From positions 1,736,001 to 1,800,000 of the forward strand of contig NC_015389.1 of assembly GCF_000195315.1 (NCBI RefSeq): a stretch of DNA of 64,000 nt. The letters run 5' to 3'. Every line of letters begins with the position of its first letter. Within the stretch, counting starts at the first letter, position 1. Below are positions 1 through 8,129 of the stretch, piece by piece. The notes beneath the pieces were generated by a model. That model did no database searches. It saw only the letters and a list, made by a program, of their open reading frames with translations, and was not told the origin of the DNA. The translations under genes were made by a program, and so were the position numbers. This stretch comes from Coriobacterium glomerans PW2. Its GTDB lineage: Bacteria > Actinomycetota > Coriobacteriia > Coriobacteriales > Coriobacteriaceae.

Positions 1-112
1 GGTCGCTGCTCGGGAGTGAACGCGAGCATCTCCGTCGGTGGATGGGCTTCCAGCCTGGGACCCGTCCTCTCTTGACCGGACGCATATGAGACGCAGACCC
101 TCTCCGTCATCG
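1..112 (-). promoter_or_regulatory. T-box riboswitch leader (5' part), probable Phe (UUC) specifier
   Basis: Read on the minus strand, the sequence has T-box stem I landmarks in order: GATGACGGAGAG at the 5' end (about 112-101), AGAGAGGACGGG (75-64), AGGCTGGAAGCCC as the distal GNUG-type loop, and then TTCACTCCCGAGC, the segment that normally carries the specifier codon followed by A. If this alignment is right the codon is UUC, so the RNA senses uncharged tRNA-Phe and the gene beyond the left edge would be pheS/pheT. A TACGAT hexamer at 123-128 could be the -10 box. The antiterminator and terminator lie outside the window. The T-box call is firm; the specifier is an inference. Confidence 0.75.
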
Positions 113-169
113 CGTTGTGCGCTATCGTAGCACAACCGGGACGAGGGCGCGACGCGCGCAGTTGATGTT

Positions 170-325
170 TCAGGCTGTCTCGGTGGACGATATTCTTTTG
201 ATATGGGCATGCTCGACCATCAGAATCCGCGGCTCGCGCTTTGTCGCTTCTTCGGTGAGAAAGCCGAGCACTCGGGTGAACTCAAGCGGGCTTTCAATGA
301 TTGCACTTTGTTCTTGTTCTGCCAT
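170..325 (-). CDS. small hypothetical protein downstream of the symporter
   Basis: This is an open frame of 51 codons from ATG at 325 to TGA at 170, beginning 32 bases after the stop of the upstream symporter gene on the same strand. The product starts MAEQEQSAIIESPLEF and is acidic at the N-terminus, with no membrane segment and no motif I recognise. There is no clear Shine-Dalgarno sequence. Its position suggests a last gene of the ydj-type operon, but it could be a remnant or a chance frame. Confidence 0.35.
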   Translation of the reverse strand: MAEQEQSAIIESPLEFTRVLGFLTEEATKREPRILMVEHAHIKRISSTETA

Positions 326-357
326 CGGAACAAAACGTCCAACGAATATGCACTATA

Positions 358-1704
358 TCAACGGGACCGGCTGTTATAGGTCTCCTCATCCAGCTCGCCA
401 TCCTTGCTGCAGACGATGATGTCAACTGCGGCATCGCCGACGACATTCATGGGCATCACTGCCATGCTTGCCGGAAAATTGATAGCCAATACAAGCGAAT
501 AGGCCATGTAGCACAGATCGGTCGTGAACCCGAGCGCGTTCATGAGCACGAACACGAGTGTGACACCGGCCATTGGCACGGGTGGCGTGGCGATCGCCAT
601 GATTATGGACAATCCAGCCGCGAGCGCGATCTGATAGGGCTGAATATCGATACCCGCAGCCGTTGCTATGAACGTGACGGCGACGATCTGCATGACCGTG
701 GTCCCATTCATGTGAATCGCCATACCACACGGCAGAATGAAACTAGAATACTCGCTGCTGCATCCCAACTCTTTTACGCAAGACGCCATGTTTTCAGGAA
801 GAACTGCCGCTGAGGACTGAGTCGCCGCAGCGAGCAGGGCTGTCTTCACGGTCTTTCGAATGAAGGGAAGCGGGTTCAGATGAGTCGTCATGAAAATAGC
901 GATCGGATAGACGCTCAGCAGCAGCACAGGACCGGAGAGAACCACGGTGATGACGAACGCACCTGCAGGTAACAGGTACTCGACGCCGTAGGTGGCGAAG
1001 GCCCGGGATATCATGAAGCATATCGCCCATGGCGATACCCGATCGATCAGAAAATCCAGATACGTGAGGACGATCCGATCGATGCTGCGGAGAAGATCCC
1101 TGAACGGTTTGGTCTGATCGGGCATGCGGTGCATGCACAGCCCCGTGACGACTGCGACGAAAATCACCGACAGAACCGCTCCGTTGTCAGAGAACACTGA
1201 AAATAGGTTGCTTGGAACGATTCCCATAAAGATGGCAAGTGGATTGTACTCGTCAACCTTCTGCAAGTCGCCAAGATCGTTCATCGGCAGCGAGATGTTG
1301 AAAAACCCGGCAGACTTCACAACATAGGCAATCAGCGAGGCGAGGACAACGCAGATCACATAGAAGATGAGAAAACTCAGTATCGCCTTGCCCGCAATTC
1401 TTCCGAGTCGTGCTCTATCCTCGATACCTTCCATCGCAAGAGTGAGGGATATGAAGACAAGGGGCATGATACCAAGCTGGAGCGCATGCATGAACAGCTG
1501 CCCGACGATATAGAAGATGCCGATTCCGTCCGCATCAGAGGCAGCCTCGATATTTGCGAACAGGATCCGGTATACCTCCCTCCAGATGGGTGATTCAGCA
1601 CCGATGCGCATCTTGAGACCTAGAAATCCGATTCCCACGGCGAAACCAACTGCAAGCGCTATGACCATTCTCCCCATCAAAGATAGGCGATTCTTAGCTC
1701 GCAT
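358..1704 (-). CDS. DAACS-family sodium:dicarboxylate/amino acid symporter
   Basis: Membrane symporter of the dicarboxylate/amino acid:cation (SdcF/GltP) family, which couples uptake of organic acids to Na+ or H+. The 448-residue product has the usual 8 or so hydrophobic segments, starting about residue 12, and the family signature MNGTTVMQ in the last third. The ATG at 1704 is preferred over an in-frame upstream extension to 1872 because it follows GAGAGGAGATGCC, and the extension contains no family sequence. It is the last large gene of the minus-strand operon, 104 bases after the DeoR regulator. At this place the E. coli ydj cluster has the MFS gene ydjE, so a carboxylate carrier seems to have replaced it. 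Substrate unknown. Confidence 0.88.
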   Translation of the reverse strand: MRAKNRLSLMGRMVIALAVGFAVGIGFLGLKMRIGAESPIWREVYRILFANIEAASDADGIGIFYIVGQLFMHALQLGIMPLVFISLTLAMEGIEDRARLGRIAGKAILSFLIFYVICVVLASLIAYVVKSAGFFNISLPMNDLGDLQKVDEYNPLAIFMGIVPSNLFSVFSDNGAVLSVIFVAVVTGLCMHRMPDQTKPFRDLLRSIDRIVLTYLDFLIDRVSPWAICFMISRAFATYGVEYLLPAGAFVITVVLSGPVLLLSVYPIAIFMTTHLNPLPFIRKTVKTALLAAATQSSAAVLPENMASCVKELGCSSEYSSFILPCGMAIHMNGTTVMQIVAVTFIATAAGIDIQPYQIALAAGLSIIMAIATPPVPMAGVTLVFVLMNALGFTTDLCYMAYSLVLAINFPASMAVMPMNVVGDAAVDIIVCSKDGELDEETYNSRSR

Positions 1705-1808
1705 GGCATCTCCTCTCGCGTTGAATCCAAAGACGATTCGTGTGGGAACGCAAACCCAACAGTCCGTCGGACTCCGCTTCAGAGAGAAACGCGGATCGAT
1801 GGACCGGG

Positions 1809-2567
1809 TCAATACAGCAATTTGACTCCACGGGCGCAACAAGCCTGTTTCCAGTCGTCTGACGGTTCGCAATCCGTGACCAGATAATCGATGCGATCCA
1901 GATCAGCCAAGGGAACAAAAGCGTTCTGATCGAACTTCGAGTGATCGGCAAGCAGTGCGATCTCTTTCGCCCGCTCAATCAGGACGCGCTTGGTTTCGGC
2001 CTCGCTTTCGCGTGAATCGCGCAATCCGCCATCGATGCTCAAGCTCTTGCAGCTGAGCAGCAGTATATCGACATGATATTGACTGATTGCGCGAATAGTC
2101 GTACGTCCGTACAGGGCTAATCCGCTCTTATCGAACTGACCTCCCGGTGAAACGATAGTGATCGCAGGATCGTTGAGCTCATGGAATACTGCTGCTGAGT
2201 ATGTCAGCAAACTGACATCCTCACGGTTGCCGATCAGTCGAATCGTCTCCAACACCGTCGAACTCGCATCCGCTGCGATGGCATGCTTTCCCTGAAGTAT
2301 AGGTAGGACATTCAGTGCGATCGCGCGCTTTTCAGCGAGATTGCGACGAGTTCTCCTATAAAAATGAACATCCTCTGCCCTATGCGCCTCGTTCAGCACT
2401 GCTCCACCATAGGTGCGCATGAGAAATCCCTCAGCCTCAAGCTTCTCGAGGTCGCGTCTGATCGTTTCCTCGGTCACCGACATGCTCCGGCTCAAGTCCG
2501 AGACACTAACCTGCCCGTCATTCGTCAGCAGAGCCCTGATGGTTTCGAGTCGTTCTCCTGCAGCCAT
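1809..2567 (-). CDS. ydjF: DeoR-family transcriptional regulator (YdjF-like)
   Basis: Repressor-type regulator of 252 residues. An N-terminal DeoR helix-turn-helix (about residues 6-58, with VSVSDLSRSMSVTEETIRRD) is followed by a DeoR sugar-phosphate sensor domain containing AADASSTV and the late SKFDQ segment. Such proteins normally bind a phosphorylated intermediate of the pathway they control. The gene lies 118 bases after the aldo/keto reductase in a ydjL-to-ydjF gene order, so autogenous control of the operon is the simple model. A palindrome over the -35 box upstream of the first gene (9314-9326) is a candidate operator. The ydjF name rests mainly on synteny. Confidence 0.85.
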   Translation of the reverse strand: MAAGERLETIRALLTNDGQVSVSDLSRSMSVTEETIRRDLEKLEAEGFLMRTYGGAVLNEAHRAEDVHFYRRTRRNLAEKRAIALNVLPILQGKHAIAADASSTVLETIRLIGNREDVSLLTYSAAVFHELNDPAITIVSPGGQFDKSGLALYGRTTIRAISQYHVDILLLSCKSLSIDGGLRDSRESEAETKRVLIERAKEIALLADHSKFDQNAFVPLADLDRIDYLVTDCEPSDDWKQACCARGVKLLY

Positions 2568-2685
2568 GTATCGATCCCCTCACCTCTGATTCTTGATCAC
2601 CCTGCAGGATACACGATGCTGCAAAATCAACCAAAAAGATCTGTGGACCGGACATCTCCTGCTCTCTTCGAATGAGCCCTACTTG

Positions 2686-3663
2686 TCAGCCGAGCGCTTC
2701 AGCGCGCTCTCGCATCCATGCAACATCCGATGGCTCGAGCATAATATCGGCGGCCAGCACGTTCTCACGCACCTGATCGGGTGATGTCGAGCCGGATAGG
2801 ATCGAGATGAAATCTCCTTGAGCGAGAACCCATGCGAGTGCAAGTGTCGGCACAGAGCAGTCATACTTTTCGCACAGCGGCTTCCAAGCATCGAGCATGT
2901 CGAGGACCCGCTCCAAGTTGCCCGGCTGGAACCACCTCTTGTTCGCGCGAGCACCGACCGCATGGTACCCTCGCTCGATCGTTCCGCTGAGCAGACCCTG
3001 CTCGAGCGGCGAATAAGCTTGCAAAACGATACCGTTTTGCCGGCAGATATCGCACAGCTCGTCTTCCACTCCGCGATCGACGATGCTGTACTTGCCCTGC
3101 ACGATATCGAGTTCGCCCGCCTCCAGGTATTGTCTGACATCAGCGGCCGTCACATTTGCCGCACCGATCGCGCGAATCTTTCCTTGTCTTTTGAGCTCTG
3201 TGAGCAACTCCATGGTCTCCGCGATGGGAGTAAAGTAGGGTTCGACCGCCTGCCAATGACTCATGTAGATATCGATGTAGTCGGTGCCCAGCCGCTCAAG
3301 GCTCTGATCGATCTCCTTCAAGATCGATTCGGCTGAGAGATTCTTGTAAAGCTGGCGATCGCCGACCTTGTTGAACAGCGCCCCCTTGCGATCCCATACG
3401 ATGCCGAACTTCGTCTCCAAGATGACGTCCTCGCGTTTGAGATGCTCAAGCGCACGTCCAACCATGATTTCACTGTTGCCGAAGTTATAACCGGGCGCGG
3501 TGTCGATCAGATTGACTCCACAGCCGACGGCTGTGACGATCGTGTCGACGCACGTCTTGGTCTCAAGGTCTTGGTCCCAAGCGGGGCCGCCCCCGATTGC
3601 CCACGTGCCGAGGCCGATCTGCGAGATCCGACTCCCCGTATCGCCCAACTTGATGTTGTTCAT
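2686..3663 (-). CDS. ydjG: aldo/keto reductase (YdjG-like)
   Basis: NAD(P)H-dependent carbonyl reductase of 325 residues in the (beta/alpha)8 aldo/keto reductase family. The catalytic set is visible: Asp and Tyr in LIDTAPGYNFGNSE, Lys in ILETKFG, and His in IYMSHWQ. The start at 3663 follows AGAGAGGAATCGACG; the longer frame to 3837 has no family sequence and would overlap the upstream kinase gene. It lies between the PfkB kinase and the DeoR gene, exactly as ydjG does in E. coli. By that analogy it would reduce a keto- or aldo-acid intermediate, perhaps the aldehyde released by the neighbouring aldolase. Substrate not shown by sequence. Confidence 0.88.
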   Translation of the reverse strand: MNNIKLGDTGSRISQIGLGTWAIGGGPAWDQDLETKTCVDTIVTAVGCGVNLIDTAPGYNFGNSEIMVGRALEHLKREDVILETKFGIVWDRKGALFNKVGDRQLYKNLSAESILKEIDQSLERLGTDYIDIYMSHWQAVEPYFTPIAETMELLTELKRQGKIRAIGAANVTAADVRQYLEAGELDIVQGKYSIVDRGVEDELCDICRQNGIVLQAYSPLEQGLLSGTIERGYHAVGARANKRWFQPGNLERVLDMLDAWKPLCEKYDCSVPTLALAWVLAQGDFISILSGSTSPDQVRENVLAADIMLEPSDVAWMRERAEALG

Positions 3664-3733
3664 CGTCGATTCCTCTCTGAGTGAAATGACCGATCTTTCC
3701 GTGCAAACAGGTGCCACAGGGGCCTTCTGCATG

Positions 3734-4681
3734 CTAGCGATATGCGCGTGCGCGTTCGCGCTCGACCTGAGCTCGGTTTTGAACACCCCCTGTGGCACCG
3801 ATAGCGCGAACTGACAAGCTGCCCGCGGCATTTGCAAACTGAGCGCACCCCTCGAGCGATCTTCCGTCGAGAACCGCTGTCAGAAACCCCGCGACGAAGT
3901 TATCACCGGCACCGATTGTGTCGATCGCATGTACCCCATGTATCGCGTCGACCGTGAAGGAGCGCACGACGTTCTTTACAAAACAGCCCTTCGCACCGTT
4001 TTTGATCACAACGTTTTTCACACCGCAGGCGAGCAGCGCATCAGCGATATCATCGAGCTGCTCGCAGCCGGTGAGCCATGCTGCCTCGTCGCGATTCGGA
4101 AAGAAGAAATCCAGATAACCCAAAGCCTCCCGCACGTTCTCAAGCGTCTCGCCCAACCTGGGGTAGATCATGTCTGCAGCGATCGTAAGACCGCAGGCGC
4201 GCGCTCGCCGAAAGATCGTGACCAGCGCAGTACCGTCAACCAGTGGATTGTTAAAAATACTTGCAAACGACAGAAGACGCGCGCCGGCAAATGGTGCGCA
4301 ATCCAAATCCGCGGTCGTCGTCCTCCAAAGGCTTCCATTGCGATTCGTGACGAACGTTCGCTCGCCGTCGGGCGTGACGAGTCCGACGTTGATCGAGGTA
4401 TCGATATCTTTCTTTACCTTTACAAACGTGCGATCGATGCCCTCAGCGTCGCAGTGGGTGAGCACATGGCTGCCAGCTGCATCGTCGCCCACCATGGCGA
4501 CGAGCGAGACGCTGTGGCCGAGTCGCCTGACGATGGTTGCCTCATTAATGGCGTCGCCGCCAATCACCATCGCGATCTGCTCGACGGGATTGGAATCCAC
4601 CTCGAAGATCTCACGGGTCACCGGCTGCAGCGGAATATCCACGATAGCAGCACCCATGCACACGACATCGGTACGACCCAT
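3734..4681 (-). CDS. ydjH: PfkB-family sugar kinase (YdjH-like)
   Basis: ATP-dependent sugar kinase of the ribokinase/PfkB fold, 315 residues. The N-terminal glycine motif is VIGGDAINEA and the C-terminal signature with the catalytic Asp is DTIGAGDNFVAGF. Translation probably starts at ATG 4681, one base after the aldolase stop, so the two genes are likely translationally coupled; the ribosome binding site falls inside the end of the aldolase gene. In the pathway it would phosphorylate the keto-sugar formed by the dehydrogenases, giving the substrate for the aldolase. E. coli YdjH is known for preferring long-chain sugar acids; whether this enzyme shares that is inference from synteny. Confidence 0.88.
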   Translation of the reverse strand: MGRTDVVCMGAAIVDIPLQPVTREIFEVDSNPVEQIAMVIGGDAINEATIVRRLGHSVSLVAMVGDDAAGSHVLTHCDAEGIDRTFVKVKKDIDTSINVGLVTPDGERTFVTNRNGSLWRTTTADLDCAPFAGARLLSFASIFNNPLVDGTALVTIFRRARACGLTIAADMIYPRLGETLENVREALGYLDFFFPNRDEAAWLTGCEQLDDIADALLACGVKNVVIKNGAKGCFVKNVVRSFTVDAIHGVHAIDTIGAGDNFVAGFLTAVLDGRSLEGCAQFANAAGSLSVRAIGATGGVQNRAQVERERARAYR

Positions 4682-4682
4682 C

Positions 4683-5519
4683 TTATTCAGCCTTGCCTTC
4701 GTCGCCGAACAAAATGATCTTTGAAGCGGCTCGATCTCGCACCGCATCGCGCACGCAACGCTCAAGCGAGAGGAACGACTCATCGACATGAGCACGAACC
4801 GCCTCCATCGCGGCCAAGCACAGCTCGGTGTGAATGTTTATCTTGGCGATGCCCCCCTCGATGGCGCGACGAATGTCCTCATCGCCGATGCCGGATGCAC
4901 CATGAAGCACGAGCGGAACGCGTACCGCCTCATGCACACGCGCGAGCACGTCGAAGTTGATCTTGGGCTCCGAGCTGTACTGACCATGCATGTTCCCGAT
5001 CGCGACCGCCAGAGAATCACATCCCGAGCGCTCGACGAACTCGGCTGCCTGATCGGGGTCGGTGTAGGCGTAGCCCGCGAGCGCATCCTCATAGACCGCC
5101 TCGTCGCAAACATGGCCGAGCTCCGCCTCGACTGGCACTCCGCGGGGATGGAACCAATCGACGACCGTTTTGATCTGACGAATGTTTTGCTCGAACGTCT
5201 CGGCAGACGCGTCGCGCATCACAGAGTTCATGCCGTGCTTCCAAGCATTTTGAACAATCTCCATCGATCGGCCGTGATCCCAGTGCGTGATGACGGGAAC
5301 GGTGGCAGTACGTGCCATCGACACCATCATCGCGCTGAAGTCCTCAAATGAAGTGTTGCCGACGAATCCGGTGCCGAACGAGATGATGACGGGCGCGCGA
5401 TGCTGCTCTGCCGCATCCATGACACCCATGAGCATCTCTGCGTTCCAAACATTGAAATGAGGGATCGCGAAGTGGCCCTCGGTGGCCTTGTGCTCCCAGT
5501 AACGAATATCTGCCAGCAT
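4683..5519 (-). CDS. ydjI: class II zinc-dependent aldolase (YdjI-like)
   Basis: Class II (zinc) aldolase of the FbaA/GatY/KbaY superfamily, 278 residues, releasing dihydroxyacetone phosphate from a ketose 1-phosphate. Metal-site and catalytic elements are present: THWDHGRS with the catalytic Asp, VEAELGH, LVLHGASG and INIHTE. The start MLADIRYWEH and the stretch HFNVWNAEMLMG strongly recall E. coli YdjI, the most distinctive resemblance in this operon. From memory, YdjI cleaves an octuluronate 1-phosphate into dihydroxyacetone phosphate and a uronate. The gene lies 2 bases after the dehydrogenase and 1 base before the kinase, so it is firmly part of the operon. Confidence 0.92.
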   Translation of the reverse strand: MLADIRYWEHKATEGHFAIPHFNVWNAEMLMGVMDAAEQHRAPVIISFGTGFVGNTSFEDFSAMMVSMARTATVPVITHWDHGRSMEIVQNAWKHGMNSVMRDASAETFEQNIRQIKTVVDWFHPRGVPVEAELGHVCDEAVYEDALAGYAYTDPDQAAEFVERSGCDSLAVAIGNMHGQYSSEPKINFDVLARVHEAVRVPLVLHGASGIGDEDIRRAIEGGIAKINIHTELCLAAMEAVRAHVDESFLSLERCVRDAVRDRAASKIILFGDEGKAE

Positions 5520-5521
5520 GA

Positions 5522-6589
5522 TTACTCTCCTTTTTCGCTTGGTTCCCGGCTCCCGCCGACCTTGATGACTCCCTTGATAATATTTGCTTTATTTGAAACG
5601 GATTCCTCGAAAGCATGCTGCACGTCTTCAAAGTCGTACACGTTGCTCACCATGGATGCGACATCGAAACGACCCTGTGAGATCGCCTCGATGGTCATCG
5701 GATAGTTGTTCACATACCGAAACACAGTCTGAATCGTGACCTCACGGTTGATCTTCAAGAAGTCAATCGGGACGGGCTCAGGAATAGTGCCGACTATCAT
5801 GATATTGCCCCCGCGATCAACGATGTCCGTTGCCTGCAGAGCGGTGACTTTGGCACCCGCGGTCTCGAACACGATATCTGCACCACCGGAGAGGATCTCA
5901 CGGCAGCGCGCAACGGTATCTTCCTTCGTCGCGTTGACGGTCCAGGTCGCCCCGAGCTTCTTGGCCATCTCAAGGCGCTTCGGCATGACATCAACCACGA
6001 CGATCTCTGTCGCGCCCAGACTCTTGCAGCCCTGAAGCACCATAAGCCCGATGCATCCGGATCCGAGTATGACGATCTTCTTTCCCAGGCGCGCGTTGCC
6101 GGCGAGCGCCGCATGCATGCCAACCGCCGCGGGCTCGACAAGCGCCCCCTCAATGAAACTCATGTTCTCAGGCAGATGGTAGACTAAGTTCGATGGATGC
6201 GTTATGAATCGCGCGAGTGCGCCGCGATAACGGGGCTGAGTCGCCAAAAAGTCAACATCGGGGCAGATGTTGTAGCGTCCTCCCAGACAGTAGCGACACG
6301 TTCCATCTGGCACGCCCGGCTCGGCGCACACGCGGTCACCGACACGGAAGTCAGTCACTTCATCGCCCACTGCAACGACGGTTCCAGCGTACTCATGCCC
6401 GAGACCAATTCGTTGATTCGGATCAGACGGCGGAATGTAGGGTCCGCTTTCGAATCCGTGAACATCTGATCCGCAGATGCCGACATATTCGACTTCTATG
6501 AGCACCTCGTTTTTCGCTGGCTTCGGTACCGGCGCATCAAAGATCTTCATGGTACCCGGCGTGACGAGTATCGCTTCAGAGTTCCTCAT
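5522..6589 (-). CDS. ydjJ: zinc-dependent alcohol/polyol dehydrogenase (YdjJ-like)
   Basis: Medium-chain zinc dehydrogenase of the sorbitol/xylitol dehydrogenase group, 355 residues. Catalytic zinc ligands lie in GICGSDVH and GHEYAG. The structural-zinc region (CAEPGVPDGTCRYCLGGRYNIC) has the cysteine cluster, and the NAD site reads ILGSGCIGL. ATG 6589 follows CAGGAGGAACC, which decides it over the longer frame to 6736. It would oxidise a polyol or a secondary alcohol of a sugar acid to the ketose that the neighbouring kinase and aldolase use. Two such dehydrogenases flank the MFS gene, as in the E. coli ydj cluster. Substrate unknown. Confidence 0.9.
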   Translation of the reverse strand: MRNSEAILVTPGTMKIFDAPVPKPAKNEVLIEVEYVGICGSDVHGFESGPYIPPSDPNQRIGLGHEYAGTVVAVGDEVTDFRVGDRVCAEPGVPDGTCRYCLGGRYNICPDVDFLATQPRYRGALARFITHPSNLVYHLPENMSFIEGALVEPAAVGMHAALAGNARLGKKIVILGSGCIGLMVLQGCKSLGATEIVVVDVMPKRLEMAKKLGATWTVNATKEDTVARCREILSGGADIVFETAGAKVTALQATDIVDRGGNIMIVGTIPEPVPIDFLKINREVTIQTVFRYVNNYPMTIEAISQGRFDVASMVSNVYDFEDVQHAFEESVSNKANIIKGVIKVGGSREPSEKGE

Positions 6590-6626
6590 GGTTCCTCCTG
6601 AATATAGACGTGGCGTTCTGATACGG

Positions 6627-8030
6627 TTAGACTTCCTCAGTCCGAATGGCACCACGTCCTTTCCCCTCAACACTTCCGATCGTCTCCACCGAAACCCCGC
6701 GGGTCTCGATGCCGATGGTCGCGATGGCGATGGCAACGATTACCGACACCCCGCCGAGCAGAGCAAAGACTCCCATCACGCCCGTTGAATCGAGCAGAGC
6801 CGCAACAGCGTAGGGCGCGAGGATCCCACTCATGCGCCCCACGGCGTTTGCGAGCCCGTTGCCGCGCAGCTTTGCCGCGGTCGGCCAGATCTCGGGCACG
6901 TAGACGGCCGAGGCATAGCAGACATACATGTACACAAAGGTGATGAGGAAGAATCCGACGACGGTGATCGTGGTCATGTCACGCTGCATGGCGTAAATGA
7001 TTCCGAGCACGGCAATGAGCATGAGCAGTCCGATTCCCATGGCTTTGCGCGGAACACGATCCATGACGAGCATGGCGATGAAGATGCCGAACGGTGCACC
7101 GAACATGCTCATCGTATTCAAGACAATCGAATCGCTGAGATTGATACCTTGCGTCAGAAAGATCGTGGGCAACCAGTTGATAAGCGTGTACTGTACGACA
7201 TTCATGGCGATCAGGACAAATGATCCCAAGATCACACGCCTCAGTAGATTGCCTTCAAGCAGCGCCGAGAACGGCAGAGACTTGACCGCTGCGGTTTCAG
7301 AGGAACGCAGCTCGGGTTCCGGCAGCTTTGAGCCTGTCGCGGCTTCAACCCTGCTCTCGATCTCAGACATGATGGCGTCGGCTTCGTCAAAGCGTCCCTG
7401 CGACTCAAGCCATCGCGGCGACTCGGGAAATCTTGCCCAAGCCAGAATCGCTGCGACAAGTGAAAGTGCCGACGGGATGAGAAACTGTACGCGCCAGTTC
7501 ATGTCCGCCGACAGAATCGGAGAGATGAGCACAGCGATCGACGAGCACAGAGGATACGACCAGTTGCCGATGAACGAGGCGCGACTCGACCATGTACCTC
7601 GATTGCGACCGGGCATGTATTCCGTGAATCCTGCAAACAGCGTCACCAGAAGCGCACCCAGACCGATACCCTGAATGAGCCGGCAGAAGATGAGCAATCC
7701 CATATTCGGAGCGATCACCGCCGCGAGCATCGAAGCGATGTGAACCGCTTGGCAGACCAAAAGCGCCCGCCTGCGTCCGATCCTGTCGCCAATCACCCCG
7801 CCGGCAAGCGCACCGACAAACATTCCCGCTGTTGTAAGCGATGTAAATACAGCGCTTGTCGCATTATCGGTCCAGCCGATCTCCTTGAGCTGCGCGAGCA
7901 CAAGCCCTCCGATGGCGTTGCTCCAGCAGACGAGCAGGCTGAATGAGACCATCATGAAAATCGACAAATGCCATCTGCAGTCGGGAAGACGGTCCAGCCG
8001 CGCACCGCAGTTCGGAATCAACTTTTTCAT
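6627..8030 (-). CDS. ydjK: MFS sugar/sugar-acid transporter (YdjK-like)
   Basis: Major facilitator superfamily carrier of 467 residues, about twelve membrane segments. The loop 2-3 signature GVIGDRIGRRRALLV and the sugar-porter-like GRNRGTWSSR and PESPRWLES segments place it with metabolite:H+ symporters. The central cytoplasmic loop is marked by FDEADAIMSEIESRVEAA. ATG 8030 lies downstream of AAAGGG; upstream residues to 8117 look non-coding. It sits between the two dehydrogenase genes, 37 bases before ydjJ. It probably imports the operon substrate, a polyol or sugar acid. Confidence 0.88.
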   Translation of the reverse strand: MKKLIPNCGARLDRLPDCRWHLSIFMMVSFSLLVCWSNAIGGLVLAQLKEIGWTDNATSAVFTSLTTAGMFVGALAGGVIGDRIGRRRALLVCQAVHIASMLAAVIAPNMGLLIFCRLIQGIGLGALLVTLFAGFTEYMPGRNRGTWSSRASFIGNWSYPLCSSIAVLISPILSADMNWRVQFLIPSALSLVAAILAWARFPESPRWLESQGRFDEADAIMSEIESRVEAATGSKLPEPELRSSETAAVKSLPFSALLEGNLLRRVILGSFVLIAMNVVQYTLINWLPTIFLTQGINLSDSIVLNTMSMFGAPFGIFIAMLVMDRVPRKAMGIGLLMLIAVLGIIYAMQRDMTTITVVGFFLITFVYMYVCYASAVYVPEIWPTAAKLRGNGLANAVGRMSGILAPYAVAALLDSTGVMGVFALLGGVSVIVAIAIATIGIETRGVSVETIGSVEGKGRGAIRTEEV

Positions 8031-8129
8031 GTTATCAACCCTTTTCACTTCCTTCAGCAGGTTTGAACAGCTGATATCAATGCAATCAACTCTGTCTGGC
8101 TGTACCCCGCAGATCACCGCAGACGGAAA

